This document shows, piece after piece, positions 22,876 through 36,850 of a DNA stretch of 64,000 bases. The DNA comes from Nageia nagi (lineage: Eukaryota > Pinophyta), in NCBI GenBank assembly GCA_050084985.1, contig JBITNC010000001.1:111352001-111416000 (forward strand), given 5' to 3'. The notes under the pieces were generated by a model. That model ran no database searches, had not been told where the DNA came from, and saw nothing but the letters and a program-made list of their open reading frames with translations. Within the stretch, counting starts at the first letter, position 1, and each line of letters starts with the position of its first letter. The position numbers and the translations under genes are program-made.

Positions 22876-25510
22876 ATAAAAATGTTTTAAAATATTGATA
22901 ATTTTTTTATAACTATATTATTATGAAATAAAGTTTGTAATACTTGGATTACATGAGATTATATCATGTTATTTCATTATGTGCTCCATGATCAAGAGAG
23001 GTAGTCCTTAAGTGATACCTTGAACCTCTTGAGATAAAGAAAGGAGTTATGCATGAATGCATATTTGATGCATTGATGAAATTTTTACCATGTTGGAATC
23101 TTGGTGAGATGATTTTGGATTTTGGAATAGTGTGAATATATTGATAAATCATGTAGGGTAGGATGCATATCATTACATGATAAGAGTTGTCTTGATCCTC
23201 ATGAATTTCTAATCAAGTCTTAGTACCAAGTACCTATGATTATTAGTTCACTTGGGATATGCTTGAAAAATGGAGATAACTAGAAAATTAAATACCATTG
23301 AATACTTGAATGAAATTATGTATTTGCATAGGATGTTATTGCACCATGTATGACTAGCAAACCTCCACTTATCATTGTTTTACATAGTTTTATTGAGATG
23401 GAATTAAAGTATGTCTTTGTTTGTGTTATGAATAATATTGATATGTTTATAACTTAGGGATTGGATGAATATTTAAAATATTTTTTCCTTAGAATAATTC
23501 AAAGGCTTATACACTTTATATTGTAACCATAGTGACTCATTTATTGAGTTATATAATTATGTAAAAGTATTGATAAATATTGTAAATCATATGGTGCATG
23601 ACATTACAAGGTAAAATATACAAAATTGTTTGTATTGTATATAGCATAATGGATAATGATGACAAAGATATGAATGATGGTTTTTTGTGGAAGAAAAATA
23701 AGAAAACTAAACCATATGTTGTAATTCAAGATTTATAACAAAAAGGCAATGCATACTAATTATTAGAAATTGACTTAGGAGTGGTCAATAGGGATTTGTT
23801 GGTTTAATATTTTGATAAAATTTAGATCGATGCCAAATATATTTAGGAATGATAGTATGGGTGGTTTTTCTTTAATTTTTTTTTTAAATAATTAGATATA
23901 AACAAAAAACTCAAGGATATTATTGGTATGGTAACAAAAATATCCATGGATCCCCAAGATATGGGCATGGGGATTCCAAGAAACATGGTGGACCTATCTG
24001 ATATATATGGGTAAGCTATTGTTCCATATCCCTTAAGAGGATGTTAGATAAGGATAATACTCTATAAAAGTATGGTTACTAGGTGAGAGTAACTTGTAGT
24101 TATAGTCCCTATAATTTAGCATATAAGGGTATGACAATTATTCTATAGCTGATGACATTATACCCATATCATATGGAAGATCTCTTTAGGATAATATTCC
24201 TATGCCTATGATACAAAACATTATTTATCATTTTAGATGTCTAACCTTATGGAAAATTATTCTCTTAGGTGATATGGGCCCCAAGTAGAGAACCATAACA
24301 TCATGACCAAAATATCTATAGCATAGTTCGTGGATAGAAATGATGGGGTCACCTATGAGGCTTCTTCCCAACAAGGTGTACGTTGAGGAAGTGAACTCCA
24401 GAAAGATTCTATCAGGATTGGTTAATTTGGATTTGGCCAATCTTGCCACATGGGTATCAACTAGTTAGTGATGTTAAAATTCTCATGTGGATCACCTTTT
24501 TCCATTCCTAAATCATTTAAGTGTTGAATATTAAATAAAAAATAGGTCTAAAATTTAGAGTTTTGGTGAAGTTGGGATTAGGTGGAGATTTGAATATGCT
24601 TATTTAACATCATTTGTATTTCCTACAAGAAAACCAACATCAATTATTGGATAACTTGCATTAGGATCCATTTATAGGAAAGAAAATATTTAAAGGCGAT
24701 AGAAGATCCTAGAGGGACATCATACTAAATATGGGAGGAATGACCTAGTCTTGCTTGAAGAACTTCGAAAATAGAATTTGAACATGCATAAAGTTTAGGA
24801 AGTTTCCCCATATCCATTGGAATTTTTTTATGATTTTTAATATAAAGGTAACCAATTAGAGAAATTGAACTTATATTAATTGAATTATTAAATAATCAAG
24901 ACTTCTTTACAAAGATCACTTCCTATGATAAAAATAAATAAATTTCCTAGAAATTATTGATGAAAAGATTGAAATATAGAAAAGTATGATATATTTAAAA
25001 TTTAAACTCATTTTGATGTATTTTAAGGAATTTATTATAATTTTATTATTTAAGTATTACATGATTTTCAAGATTTTGGGCACCAAATTTACATCTTAAG
25101 GTACAAAATACTATATTTATTAGAGAATTTTTATGATTAGTGATATAAATCATCTAAAATAACTACTTTAACTTGTTAACTAGTTTTTCTTATCAAGAAA
25201 AAACTAGTATGTAACAAGGGATTATGCAATCCTCCTTTTTAAAGAAGTGGTCCTCATTCAATAAAATAAGTGCAAATTTATTTTCAAATATTTATGCGAT
25301 AACATAAATAATGTTTTCCATCATAAAAAATTTCTTATCATAAGAGTTAACCCTTTTTGAATATTTCTTACAAGATAAATCCCTTAATTCGATTCAATTC
25401 AATTGCATAGCTAGTTAAATTGTAAGTTTTCAAACATCTTTCAATGATTTTTGCTCAACCTATTTCACACAAAGATGATCAATTCACAAAAATATATGTA
25501 TTTAATCTCA
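22876..25510. other. Unassigned AT-rich region
   Basis: This is the continuation of the flank that precedes gypsy element 1 at 13996-14141. I see no LTR pair, conserved domain or RNA gene. The minus-strand open frames at 22964-23173 and 24228-24449 (74 codons, no recognisable motif) cannot be supported as genes. Confidence 0.4.
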
Positions 25511-25940
25511 ATATGTTATCTCAAGCTACATATCTTGCATGAGATTGAATCTACCTTCATAAGCTCTACCTATGTGAAGAGACATCAATCTTAAAATAAA
25601 GATAAAATCACTGGATAAGGACTTGTGATCTCAGTCTTCATCTTCAAAATGATCTCATAAGAAAAAATAAGATAATATAAAAATAAATTATATATTCATT
25701 AATGTAGCATTTTCACTTCATCACAATATAAAAATTTCTTCACAAGATGTTAGCTCATGTTGCATAGCTTGCATAAGCATCCATTTATCTTCATAAGCTT
25801 AACAATAAGAACTTGATAAGCACATGAAGAGACATCCATATTGAATAAAAGGAAAAATTATTTCATAAAGACTTGTAGTATTTATCTACATCCTCAAAAT
25901 GATCTCATAAGAAGTAAACAACATAATTTGGAAGCAAAAT
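25511..25940. repeat. Imperfect tandem duplication, 250-bp period
   Basis: Two related blocks (about 25511-25690 and 25760-25940) share TCTTCAAAATGATCTCATAAGAA at 25641 and, with one change, at 25891, plus collinear flanking words (TCTTGCATGAG / GCTTGCATAAG, GAAGAGACATC). Confidence 0.7.
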
Positions 25941-28900
25941 AATCTCTTTATTGATATAACAAGATCTTTGTTACATCAATGTCTTCAATCTTCAAATATT
26001 GAATTACCTTCTTAGTATTCAATACTAAAATTAAACTCTCTCTAATTCCCTCTCCTTTAAAAATAAAAAACCTCTCATATTTATAATTATATAGGAGGTT
26101 ACAAACTTTGTCTCTTCCTCAACCCTAACCTTTCACCTACCTTTACTTTTCAACTACCTATGGCTCTTTAACTTCCTAGTAACCCTAACTACCTTTATGA
26201 GTAACTCTAATTGAGGTTAACCTTAACCACATTGATAAACTTACATTAAAATATTATATAAACTATGTCACTTATCATAAATTTGGTATAAACTATGAAA
26301 CCATAACATTACATGGCATCTTCAATGGTATTCCAAAAATAAAAAATCTTCTTTCATGTTGTTGATGATGAGAACCATGATTTGATTGACTTAAAATTAT
26401 TGTAGTTATTTAGTTAGTTATTGAACTTATTTTTTCTCTTAAGCATTTGGTATTGTACTTTTTATGCATTATTTGTGTAAATATCTTCATGGATTTTGTG
26501 TATAATTTTGTCCTCCTACAAAAATATTCACATTAGATTGTATAAGAAAATGTGGAATGTGAAATGAGGTTTAGACCAAAAATAATTAAATACCCTCCAT
26601 AATTTTATTTTTTAATGTATTTTTTTGGGTGTGAGCATTTTGGTGGGTATTTTAAATTTAAACTCCTTTAATCTCTACAAATGGACTCCATTTTGGATAT
26701 GGTCTATGCTTAACTAGGCACTTATTTGCAATCTTAAAATTATGTCATCATCATGCCCTTTGTTGGGAAATTTAAAGCCCTTAAACCTATTCATTTTGAG
26801 CATAAGATGAAATCATTGCAGCCATGAGACCATGTATAAAATTTTTATCCCTTTCCATTGTGTATTTTGGGTGTGTCTAGATGCCTAAAGGAGGTTGTGA
26901 GACTACATTTTGCATCATGTTCTTATAAGATAATGTGTTATCTCTTTCAACAATTTGTTTGGGTTTCTTTGAGGCATTTATTATAGTCCAATAAAAAATG
27001 TCTTCAAGGATCATATTGGAAAATGATTTGGACCTTTCAATGTATTTTTTGTGTATAGTAGGTTCCCATTGGTAACTATGAAATTGGATTTGTTTCTTCA
27101 TTTTGGCAAAGCTTCGTTGCCCATATATGAGAGTTCCTTGTCTTTAATCTTCTCCTCATCTCAACCACCTATAACATAGATCCATTTATAAATAATTTTT
27201 CAGATGAAGTATTACAAAGGAGGCATTATTACAAAATTTAGTAGTTTCAAGTTAGATTGAGAGGGAGGATGAGAAAAATTTGTTGATGAGCTCTCTAATC
27301 TGACTAATTGGGTACCATTTCTATTGGTTGAATTGAGTTAGTTGTTAACAGAATGGATGCTACCTCTTATTGTTGAGTTTTTAATTGGATATAACCAACT
27401 GATTTTTCATCCCACCTATAAAATAAAACCTAAAAATTATTTTGTATATTTACCAAAAAATCTAAAATTAACAACTATTATTTATTAAATATATAATTTT
27501 TAATATCTAAAATTATAATTTTTGAATTTTTATCTTTTTTCAACTTAATAAAAATTTGCTAATTTAACCCATTAATATTCCTAGGCAAATTAATATTGGA
27601 ACTTCCTAGTTCAATGCCCATTTTTTGTGATACTTATTTTTTTATCTTCATTCCATGTCAATTGAAATAAGTGGTCAGATGATCATTTTTTCTTTCTAGT
27701 TGATCAAGAATGACATGTTTGAAGTTCAAATCTATTTTTAGGGGGATTTTGTAAACAATTGATTAAATTGCTCAATAAGGTTCAACAGAGGTTTCAAAGT
27801 GTAACTTGTGCATTTGGACTTCTTTTATTTTATTTTATCTATTTTGGAGTGTTCTTGACTTCAAGATAATTGTAACAAGTGGTTACATGACATATTTTGA
27901 TCATTCCTTCTTGCTAAAAAATCCATTCAAAATTATAAGAATTAGTTATTTAATTAAATCAATGATACTTAATAAAGATATATATTTAATACCTTGATAT
28001 TTGTAGCTCCATTTGATGAGATGTCAAAAGGAGCAAATCCATAATTCAAAACTATTCAATGTTAAATAACAAAATCCATCATTTTTAATTTTCAATTTGA
28101 TCATATTTGATTTCACCCATTCTTGAGTAAATGCCTTTAACATGGGGATATATGATCACCAACGTACATGTACTTTCATTTTAAAGTGAAGTGATGTATA
28201 TCTAATGCAAAAAAAAATGCAATGATGATCTCAAAGAATAAAATCCAAGCCTATTACTCAATTTCTAGCAAAAACTACATTTAATGCCTTTCTCATGGGG
28301 TCTCATATTAGGATAACTTCATTCGATGAGTTCACCTACATAGATCATGAATGTTGATCAAGTGTGATAAGAATAAGATACCAAATAAAAGCATATGCAA
28401 TACTAAGATTGATTTTGAAGCAAATTCAAGATTTAAAAAAAAATTCATATTTCTTATCAATAATCCTTGATCACAAGAACATAAAGATGACACTTGAGAG
28501 CATGTGAAATATCAAAGTCAGTCTTAAAATAATATCAAGGCACAAAAAGATTTAATTTTAAACTTGAGCTTTGGCACAAAAGGCTCAACATCAACATTTA
28601 AAAATTTTAATCAAACTAAAAGACTTGATTTATGTATTTTTTTAATTCCAATTTTGATAGCTCGAAATTGGATGGTAACATGAATTAACTTATAATATGA
28701 ATTATATCACATTAATTGAATTGGCTTTGGGAAATATACTAAATATATGTGTGAATTATCTAAAGTTTGGATCATATTCTTAATTCACATTGAAATATTT
28801 ATGACATGAAAGATAAAATTGTTCGGGTATGATATCATATATATAAAGAGTGGAATATTTTTGAGTTAACATCAAGATTTGTAAGAAGAAATGGTATGTT

Positions 28901-29666
28901 GATTTTGAATATGATGGATTTTAAACACCTAAGTTACATATCACAATATTTGATTTTACAAATCCTATTGCTTGTATAAATGAAATATAAATATGTCATA
29001 TTATATTATATAGCTCAAAATAAAAAGGCTTTATTTAGTTATTGATTATTTGAGCAATAATGGTTAAGAAATAGATTACAAGCAAGATGAATCAAATAAA
29101 TCATGTATCTACATGGAATGATTTTGTAATTATGCTAATTGAGAAGTGTGATAAACCAACTATTAATGATGATAAAATAAGGTATGATTTTCATTCTAAT
29201 TTTAATGTTGGGACGATCATGATTTTTGAAAAAGATTTTCAAAGCTATAATAAAATCTTAAGTCTAAACTTTCCTAAATAATTAAAAGAGTATAAATCTC
29301 AAAGTAAAGTGAAAACCCTAATGGCCTACTTGAGTATATGGGATTATGAAAAAATGAAGCTAAGAAAATTTGCATTCATATTGATATCAAATTGTGCAAA
29401 GAACATAACAATTATAGACCATGAAAAATTAATTATAATTAAATATAAAATAAATTATAATAATATACACATTACTAAGATAATTCTTATTAATTATAAA
29501 TCCACAAATATAAGAATTAATATGTAAGGTTACAACCCCATTCAATAATTAAAAAATATAAGTAACAATGGAGTGAGCATACCTCTTTTGATGTTAATAT
29601 TCAAATAATGTAACTTGAGTGTTAATGGGATTGGATCAGATCTTCAAAAACATAATTTAGATTCAC
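25941..29666. other. Unassigned region with weak open frames
   Basis: No element boundary or conserved domain is recognisable. The minus-strand frame at 26877-27101 and the plus-strand frames at 29087-29281 and 29309-29527 are short and match nothing I know. The last two have stops between them and may be coding relics. The region ends at the left target duplication of gypsy element 2. Confidence 0.35.
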
Positions 29667-29671
29667 AATGT
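29667..29671. repeat. TSD of gypsy element 2, left
   Basis: AATGT, repeated at 42031-42035. Confidence 0.85.
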
Positions 29672-30762
29672 TGTTGATGTAAAATGTGTAATAAAGCACT
29701 AAGATCAATACAATCAAAGTATATCATGAACAGGATAACATGGTAACCTGATCTCCAAAGTAGGCTAGTTCCTTATCTATTAGGGTAGATGAAAAGAGCA
29801 AATAACAAGAAAGAAATGAAAGAGGATTGAGTGCAATAAATGAAACAAAAGAGATAGGGATCAAGAGTAAATCAAAAGGGGAAGATCACTAGTTTAGCAT
29901 AGGATTTCACATAGCATGAAACCTTGGCAAGAATCTAGTGTAATAGCCACGATGTAAGCTTTCATTCTCTAAATTATGCTTTAGCTTAACTCTTCCATGT
30001 AAGCAGATAGTTATACCAACAAATTATTGTTTTTATTTAGGAAATATCCATTACTTGCCATAATATAACTAAATTAAAAATAATAAGACCAAGCATTGGA
30101 TAAGAAAGGCCAAGATGGCATTGTATAATTGATAGAACAATAGGTCTTTGAAAATAAATACAAGGGGCAATACTAGGGATTTTGACCTCTTTTTCCTATC
30201 TTTGACTAAATTTATACTAGGCTAGAGCAATTACAGAATGATTAAAACAAAACAATTACAAAATGGCCTAAATATTCTTGTCTTCTTTTAATAAATGGCT
30301 AACTATCTTTGCCACATGTCATTTTATTCCTAAAATTGAAAAGCCTAAACTATAACAACATTTAAAATATGATGGACATACTTCATGGGTGTTATTTGAA
30401 CTTGTATTACAATTATGAAAGAATCTCTAACTGACTATGGTGATTTCAAAGTTTCTTCATTTTCCAATGGTTATTTTGGAGCCTTCTCGATCTTTGACAC
30501 ATGTTCTGAAGTTCTTTGGTGAAGTTTTTATTGGGTAGAGATCCCATTTATTACATCTAACATCATCAATTCCAAACCATTTTATTTGAAACATCACATC
30601 CTTTTGTGCCTTTATGAGATGAAGCAAATAACTTCAGGAGATTTCAATCTTACTTATAATGTCATCCTTATTTAGACCCATTATTTTGGCTAAAATGGGC
30701 TTCACTCTATTTTGCTTACATTACATTCTTTCATGCTTTGGAATCAATTGACTTAGCCACTG

Positions 30763-31075
30763 TGGAACTTTTAACACTACCTACTGATGTCATTACTCTC
30801 GGGGTTTGATTTTAGAAAAGCCTCTACTTTGTTGACATCACTTCTTTTATGCCTCAAAATAATTATCCACCACAAAAAATTTAACACTACCTATTGACAT
30901 CATTACTCTCAAGGTCTAGTTTTAGAAGAGCCTCTACTCTGCTGACATCACTTCTTTTATGCCTCAGAATACCTAGCCATTAAGGAACTTTTAATGCTAC
31001 CTACTGATGTCATTACTCTTGGGGTCCAATTTTAGAAGAACCTCTATTATATTGACATCACTCTCTTTTATACTC
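30763..31075. repeat. Three 110-bp tandem units in LTR
   Basis: Anchor words AACACTAC or AATGCTAC at 30773, 30883 and 30993 show a strict 110-base period. The units share TCATTACTCTxxGGGTCxAATTTTAGAA and GACATCAC. The same three-unit array is in the other LTR near 41585-41895, so it was present before insertion. Confidence 0.85.
31065..31072 (-). promoter_or_regulatory. TATA box in LTR (minus strand)
   Basis: Minus-strand TATAAAAG, conserved at 41887-41894 in the other LTR. It sits just beside the last 110-bp unit, consistent with tandem enhancer-like units next to the U3 promoter. Confidence 0.6.
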
Positions 31076-31532
31076 CAAAAAATACTATACTTAGTATATT
31101 TTCCCATCAAAACTATTTGGAAGCTTGCTGAAACACTCATCTTATAGATAAGTAAGGACAATATGTGCTAAGAAGCTACTAGGGTGTTGTACTATGTATG
31201 TATATACATTTTGGTGATATCTATAGGATAATTTTTCTTTTCATATAAGATGTTTTGGACCCAACACAAAACTTTAAAAAAAATGGAGAGAGAGACCAAG
31301 ATTCAATTTTGTAGACTTAGGAGCTATTGAACCTTTCCCCAATTCACAACTACCCCAGAGAAGTCTTTTAACCAAGATTGAGCTAAAGATACAGTGTTCA
31401 AAACTTCATAACATGCTTTCCCATGTTTTTGCAACAATTACTATAAGCTAACCCCAACCTCTAACCAAGAATCAAAGAGTTTTAACAAATTTACCTTACA
31501 AAAGTAGATAGCAACGCTTCTACATCATCAGC

Positions 31533-34411
31533 CTACTTACTAAGTTTTTGAATATTTTCCAAGAATTTTGATTTAGGGACTAGCGAGTCATCAATCCTCC
31601 ATAGTTTTGGGACTCTGAATGTGGATAATTTTTTTAGTTCTACCTTCAAGGTCTCTTTTCCTTGCACTTGATTTAACACACTATTTATGATCTCTTGATA
31701 GACCCATTTTCCCCACACTAAGTAATTAATTGCCACCATGAGTTCTAATCGATCTCCAATATTTAAGGCCTATAAATATTCATTATAAATTTCATTTAGT
31801 TTCTTATTTTTCCTCTTAGCTTCCTATAATATGAGAAAGAGAATGCCCTCACTCCTACTGACATCTACTTCAAGCCATTTCAGTTCTAATAAACACATCT
31901 CCACATGGTCCTTGAGATGAATCCAGTCCTTGATTTCTTAGGACCTTTGTTCCCAAAATTTTGCCTTTATAGTGAATAAGAAATTTCTATCCATTTTGTA
32001 CTTACTCATTCTCTATTGCAATTGAGCTATATTGGCAATTAGGTTATCAATGATTGAATCTTTTGATGCAACTTCTACCATCCTTGTGGCTATTTCTACA
32101 TCCTTTTCAACAATAATGGTATCTTCTTTATTCATGCTATCAATAGTAGGATCAAAAGCTAAACTTTTCTCAAAATAGCTACATCATTATTGGTAGCTTT
32201 CATATTGATATTTTATGTATCCAACTACTTCTTTATTGCTTCATGAGCCTTTTGAAGCTTATTGTACTTGGCTTCCAACTTGGTTAACTCTGATATATTC
32301 AAGTCTATAGTAGTTTGCAAGAGCTCATTCTTGTCACTTTGAGGAATGCTTCTCATGTCTATTTTCATCTGGGTTTTCATGGAATTCAAATCACTCTATC
32401 CCTCTTAGAGTTCTTGGGAAATGGCCATCTTTAGCACTTTATTTTTTGAATCTACAGAGGTCTAGAGCCTTACCAAATTATCCAATACTGGGGTCTTCTT
32501 TAATTTACTTTGCATCCATTCTTCTTGATTGCTCTTCATTTGTTGGTATTATTGCATAATACCATCAATAGACACCTACTACCTAGATATGATGATAAAT
32601 AGAGAATCAACACCCAAATCCTAGGGAAGGGAGGCCAAAACTTATTTTGCTGGTGTCATAAGACTAGCTTGGCTAGGACCTAGGTTGCTAATACTGATGG
32701 GATTTATTGAGAATGGTGGTGGTGATGATATCAATGAGAGGAGTAATAAGGGAAATATATGTATAATGAGTAGGTTCATGCCATTGGGAAGGTGTAGGTA
32801 ACAATAGAATTAGTTGTGTGGTGGGTGTTAGAGAGGTTGTTACAGTTGTAGAAAGGGGGGCTGGAGTAGAGACGGGTGAGACAACTTGAATAGAGGGGGT
32901 ATCTAAAAGAGAAGTAGAAGGAGGAGAGAAAGAGAGTGTACCTATTGGAGTGGATTTCCTTCTCTTCTTCTTTAGTGAAAGGGAGACCTTCTTAGCTTTC
33001 CTCTTTATTGTATACACTTCTTTCCCTTTTGGTGTCTCTTATACATCTTGGGAGGTAGCCTCTTCTCCAGCTTGTTCTTCTAGGCTAGTCCTTTAGAATT
33101 TTGGTTGATCTACTTCTTCTTCTTCATCATCACTTTTCGGATACTCTTTGGTAGGGTCATCTAAAGCATGCTTCATTTTCCACATTTTTTTGAACACACC
33201 ATTGAGATCAAACTCAATAGGAGTAAATTTGTTCCTCGATTCGATTTGATATTGGTTAAATGTGGTGATTTTCTCCTCACTCCACTTAAGCCTTCTCAAT
33301 GTGGCCAAAGTTTTTTTTGGAATTGAATCCATCCTTGGATTAAAATTTGCCTTCTTTTCCTAAAAATTCATCCATGGTGGTAATAGATCTTTAATAATCA
33401 AGGACATAAGCATAGGTTTATCTTTATTTCTCAAATGTCTCCATTGATATAATGTAGGTTTAGCTTCCACTCTAAAGCTGGGAGGATTGGGCTGATTTTT
33501 CAACCTTTTGCAAAACACATATTCAGGATCATATAACCTATACTAATTGATCCTTTTCAATTTCAACCTGAGTAGCTTCTCCTTTAGTTGGTCACCTCCT
33601 CCCTGACATTGAAGTACCAAGTCATGCACCTTATGGGGTAGAGCATAGTAATCAATCGATGATATTACTTCCTCAATCCATTTATCTATAGACCTAAGGG
33701 ACCCATCTCCTTCAAGCCTAGTTAAGGTTAATTTTTTGAAAAAACTCAAATTTTGGTGGATCAACAAACAAATAATGTACGATGCAAATGCAAAGTGATA
33801 CTCCTGATCAATTTCTTCTAGTTGCTTTGAAATCTTATCTGAAATAGCAATAGCCCAATCATAAATGATAGGAGTATTTGGATGAGAGATTTGGTAGGCT
33901 ATTGTGAGTTTTGTTAGTGAAATATATTTATCTAATCTTTCCCTAGCTGCTACTGACAACATGGATAAAAATAATTGTAAATGCGAGAAACTAGATAGCA
34001 ACACTTTTGAATTTGGAACTTCTAGAAAATTTAAAGCTCCTTCTACATTTCTATTCAACCAAGATAGGATATTCACCCTCAATTTTGAGCTTGAATTTAT
34101 ATCCCAATTTATCAAGATAAGGGGATAAAATGGAGTAGGTGGATTAAAAGGACTTGCTAGAGATGCAGGGTCTAGGTTGAAAATTACCTTCCCCTACAAA
34201 TCCCTTATGACTCTCATTGTAGGATCAAACACTCCTTTTATCAACTCTATCAATTTTGAAATTTGAAAGCATCTATGGGGGATAAAATACATGAGCCTTG
34301 ACCCCATTGGTGCATGAGAAATATGAAACCAAAAATAGGACACTTACCTTCTACGATGCCCTTCAAATTCTTGTTCTGAGCTATTATTTTGGTATCCCAG
34401 AACAAATCCAT
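31533..34411 (-). pseudogene. Third ORF of gypsy element 2 (extra ORF)
   Basis: Downstream of integrase and in the same direction, one minus-strand frame can be followed from 34115 to 31533, interrupted only by stops. Upstream pieces reach a likely ATG at 34409-34411. Three parts are visible. An N-terminal globular part (34411-33093) includes VIRDL*GKVIFNLDPAS and DWAIAISDKISKQLEEI. A Lys-rich then Ser/Thr/Pro-rich linker follows (33017-32688, after a DDEEEEVD acidic patch). The C-terminal part is heptad-like and probably coiled coil (32600-31530). I do not recognise the family, but the N-terminal part resembles the broken ORF at 59110-60767. It might be an env-position protein, but no signal peptide or convincing membrane segment is seen. 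Confidence 0.75.
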
Positions 34412-34869
34412 TGAATCAACAACCCTTTTAACTACCTTTCTTGGAGTAGGTAGTATACTTTTTTAGACTATGCTTCCAAGTATACTAGGCTCTAACTTAA
34501 TAATTTTGAATGATGCTCTATGATTCTTGGATCTATTGAAGGCTAGGAAATTAGATAATTACAACTCTTCAAAGGCTTTAGATTTTGTATGTTTTAAAAT
34601 GCATCAACTTGGATTCTTTTATGCTTAAATTACCTTGCTTCACATTTGCTTTTGCAATCGTGTGATATAACTACTACATCATTTGCATTAATAATTGATT
34701 TGATATTCTTGAACTTTTCTTAGGAACTTTGATTCCAATGGTGCTAGAAATGCCCTAAGCCATTAATATTATTATTTATCAAAACATACTACTATTTTGG
34801 AAATTAAATGTAAAACATACCATATTTACAATATTTACAAGAGTAGTAGATTCTCTTTTAAAAGCAATC

Positions 34870-35960
34870 TCCCACCCATGTAGGCTTGTAGTGTTTCAAA
34901 TGCTACCCATTTACTAAAATTGGCAACCTATTGAACTTGTCTACTTTCAAGGCATTTCTCCAATGCATTTGGCTCTGATGTATGGTCCTAACCATAAAGA
35001 TTCAAACTTCTTATGCTTTTTAGGCTTGGCTCTATCTTCATCCCATTTTAAGACAAGGTCTCCCTCTTTAAAGATGTTCGAAGAAGCTTTTCAAGTATCA
35101 AACAATTTCTTTACAACTTCATTTCTCTTTTGTAAATATAGATACACATTATTACAATATTCTTCCATATGTAATGGTTTATTCATCTGGACTTAAAGTG
35201 GTTCAAATTTCTCACTGTACTCTTGAAGCATTGTCAGAGCAGGGAGCTCTATATAACTTGGTAGCAAAGCCCTTTTTCCATATACCAATGCATATGGACT
35301 GGCCTTAATAGATAACTTTATAGTAATTCTATATGCCCATAATGCCTAATTTAGCTTTTCATGCTAGGTATAGGGATTATCCTCTACATTCCTCTTGAGA
35401 ATCCTTAATAAATTTTTATTTGTCCATTTAGTGAGTCCATTACCCTATGGATAATAATTTGAGAAAGTTTTCTAGTAGATTTTGTATCTAATAGCAAAAT
35501 TGGTGATATATACCCCTACAAATGCTGAGCCATTATTAGAGATGATCATTTAAGGGATTGCATACCTAATAATTAGCTTTTTAATGAATTTTAGAATAGT
35601 TTTCTGATTTGCCTCTTTCACAGCTTTTGTTTCGACCCATCTAGTGAAATAGTCAATGGTGATGAGGATGAATTTATGCCCAATTGAGGAATTTGGATTG
35701 ATAATCCCAATAAAGTATAATCCCCACTATTGGAATAGTTCTACCTAGATTGGTTCTAATGGTAAAGCTACCTTTCTCTTCTTTCCTACAAACCATTGAC
35801 ATTTCTCACAGCATAAAACCCTTGCAAAAGCATCTTTGAACATAGTGGGCCAATAATAACCTACTTGAATTATTTTACCCATCATTATATAACCAAAATA
35901 ATGACCTTTGATACCCCAAAATTAAACTCTTTGATCAACTTTTTTATCTTAGATGAAGGT
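34870..35960 (-). pseudogene. Gypsy integrase relic
   Basis: The zinc-binding N-terminus reads KGHYFGYIM, then VGYYWPTMFKDAFARV and CCEKCQWF (about 35920-35800), i.e. the H-H-C-C pattern 'H.G...T...I...G.YWP.M..DA...V..C..CQ'. The core is SSIGHKFILITIDYFTRWVE (about 35710-35640), with the first Asp read as Tyr (GLYFIG) and the second as Asn (ISNNGSAF, about 35545-35520). The C-terminal FKEGDLVLKWDEDR block (about 35065-35030) and SLWLGPY are present. The enzyme would insert element cDNA. Catalytic residues are lost in this copy. Confidence 0.9.
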
Positions 35961-36359
35961 ATACACCTCAGCAATATTCCATCATGATTCCTTCCATACA
36001 ACACTTGGTCAATTTTTGTATAATTTTGGGCATGGATTTTAAATATTCTCCTCTATGATATGTTCAAATATGCAGGGATTTTCTTGGATTCAAAATACCT
36101 ATTTAATTGGCCCATCTATTCACTTTCCTCCATACCTATTTCTTCTTCCAGAATTACTTATTTAGTGAAATGCACACTATATTTTGCTTCTATGGCATCC
36201 CTAGCTAATTGTTCACAAAGGGCCTTTCCCTTTATGAGCTTAGTAGGTTTGATTTCCACATCATATCTTAAAATTTTAGAAATACATCTAGGTATCCCCT
36301 CTTTAATTTCTCCTTGCATTATATAAGATCTAACATCTGGATGTATGGTCAAGACTAGG

Positions 36360-36660
36360 ACTCTGCTCTGACTTATATAATTGTTTCAACTTTCCTAAAG
36401 ACTTTAGTATTGCTTGGACTTATTTTTCTAAGACAGTGTACTTCTCTTTGCTCTTATTCATAGTTTGAATGAAAAAAGCAATAGGATATTCTTCATCCTT
36501 TTTGAATTTCTACATTAGGATGGTCGCAATACTTAAACTAGAGCCATATGCATACAAAATGAACTCTTTGCTGAACTCTTTACCTTCTTTAGTCCATTTG
36601 AACACAACATTTTTCTTTAACATGAGATTAATAGGCTTAAAAATGCTGGAAAAATCTTGA
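36360..36660 (-). pseudogene. Native gypsy RNase H relic, catalytic Asp lost
   Basis: After the RT thumb (SFLG*INFVRRFIQDFSS, about 36710-36650) comes the gypsy-type RNase H: EFILYAYGSSLSIATIL (about 36580-36525), where the family has a T-D-A-S block, so the first catalytic Asp is replaced. EEYPIAFFIQTMNKSKEKYT follows (about 36505-36440). Normal gypsy RNase H degrades RNA of the RNA:DNA hybrid. Here the loss may be ordinary decay, or may reflect relaxed constraint because a second RNase H lies before RT. Confidence 0.75.
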
Positions 36661-36850
36661 ATAAATCTTCTTACAAAGTTAATCTATCCTAGAAAAGATT
36701 GTAAGGGCTTTTTGTTGGAAGGGACCTATCTAGATCGATAGCCCAACCTTCTTTTGAAATAACATGTCCAATAAGATTTCCCTCATCTACTGCAAAAATA
36801 AAATTTTTTGGATTTAAGAAAATTGAATACCTTTTGTATTTGATAAAATC

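Larger units (their letters stand above)
29672..31208 (-). repeat. 3' LTR of gypsy element 2
   Basis: Plus-strand ends are TGTTGATGTA and GTATATACA. It is collinear and of equal length with 40494-42030. It contains three tandem 110-bp units (about 30763-31075) and a minus-strand TATAAAAG box at 31065-31072. Confidence 0.92.

Noticed and set aside
29087-29527. Two neighbouring plus-strand open frames
   Set aside because: Short, AT-rich and without motif. They may be decayed gag sequence, but this cannot be shown.
30763-31075. Regularly spaced repeats that could suggest a CRISPR-like array
   Set aside because: The 110-base units are contiguous tandem repeats inside a plant LTR, with no unique spacers.
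33904-34128. Plus-strand open frame
   Set aside because: It is the complement of the third ORF of gypsy element 2.
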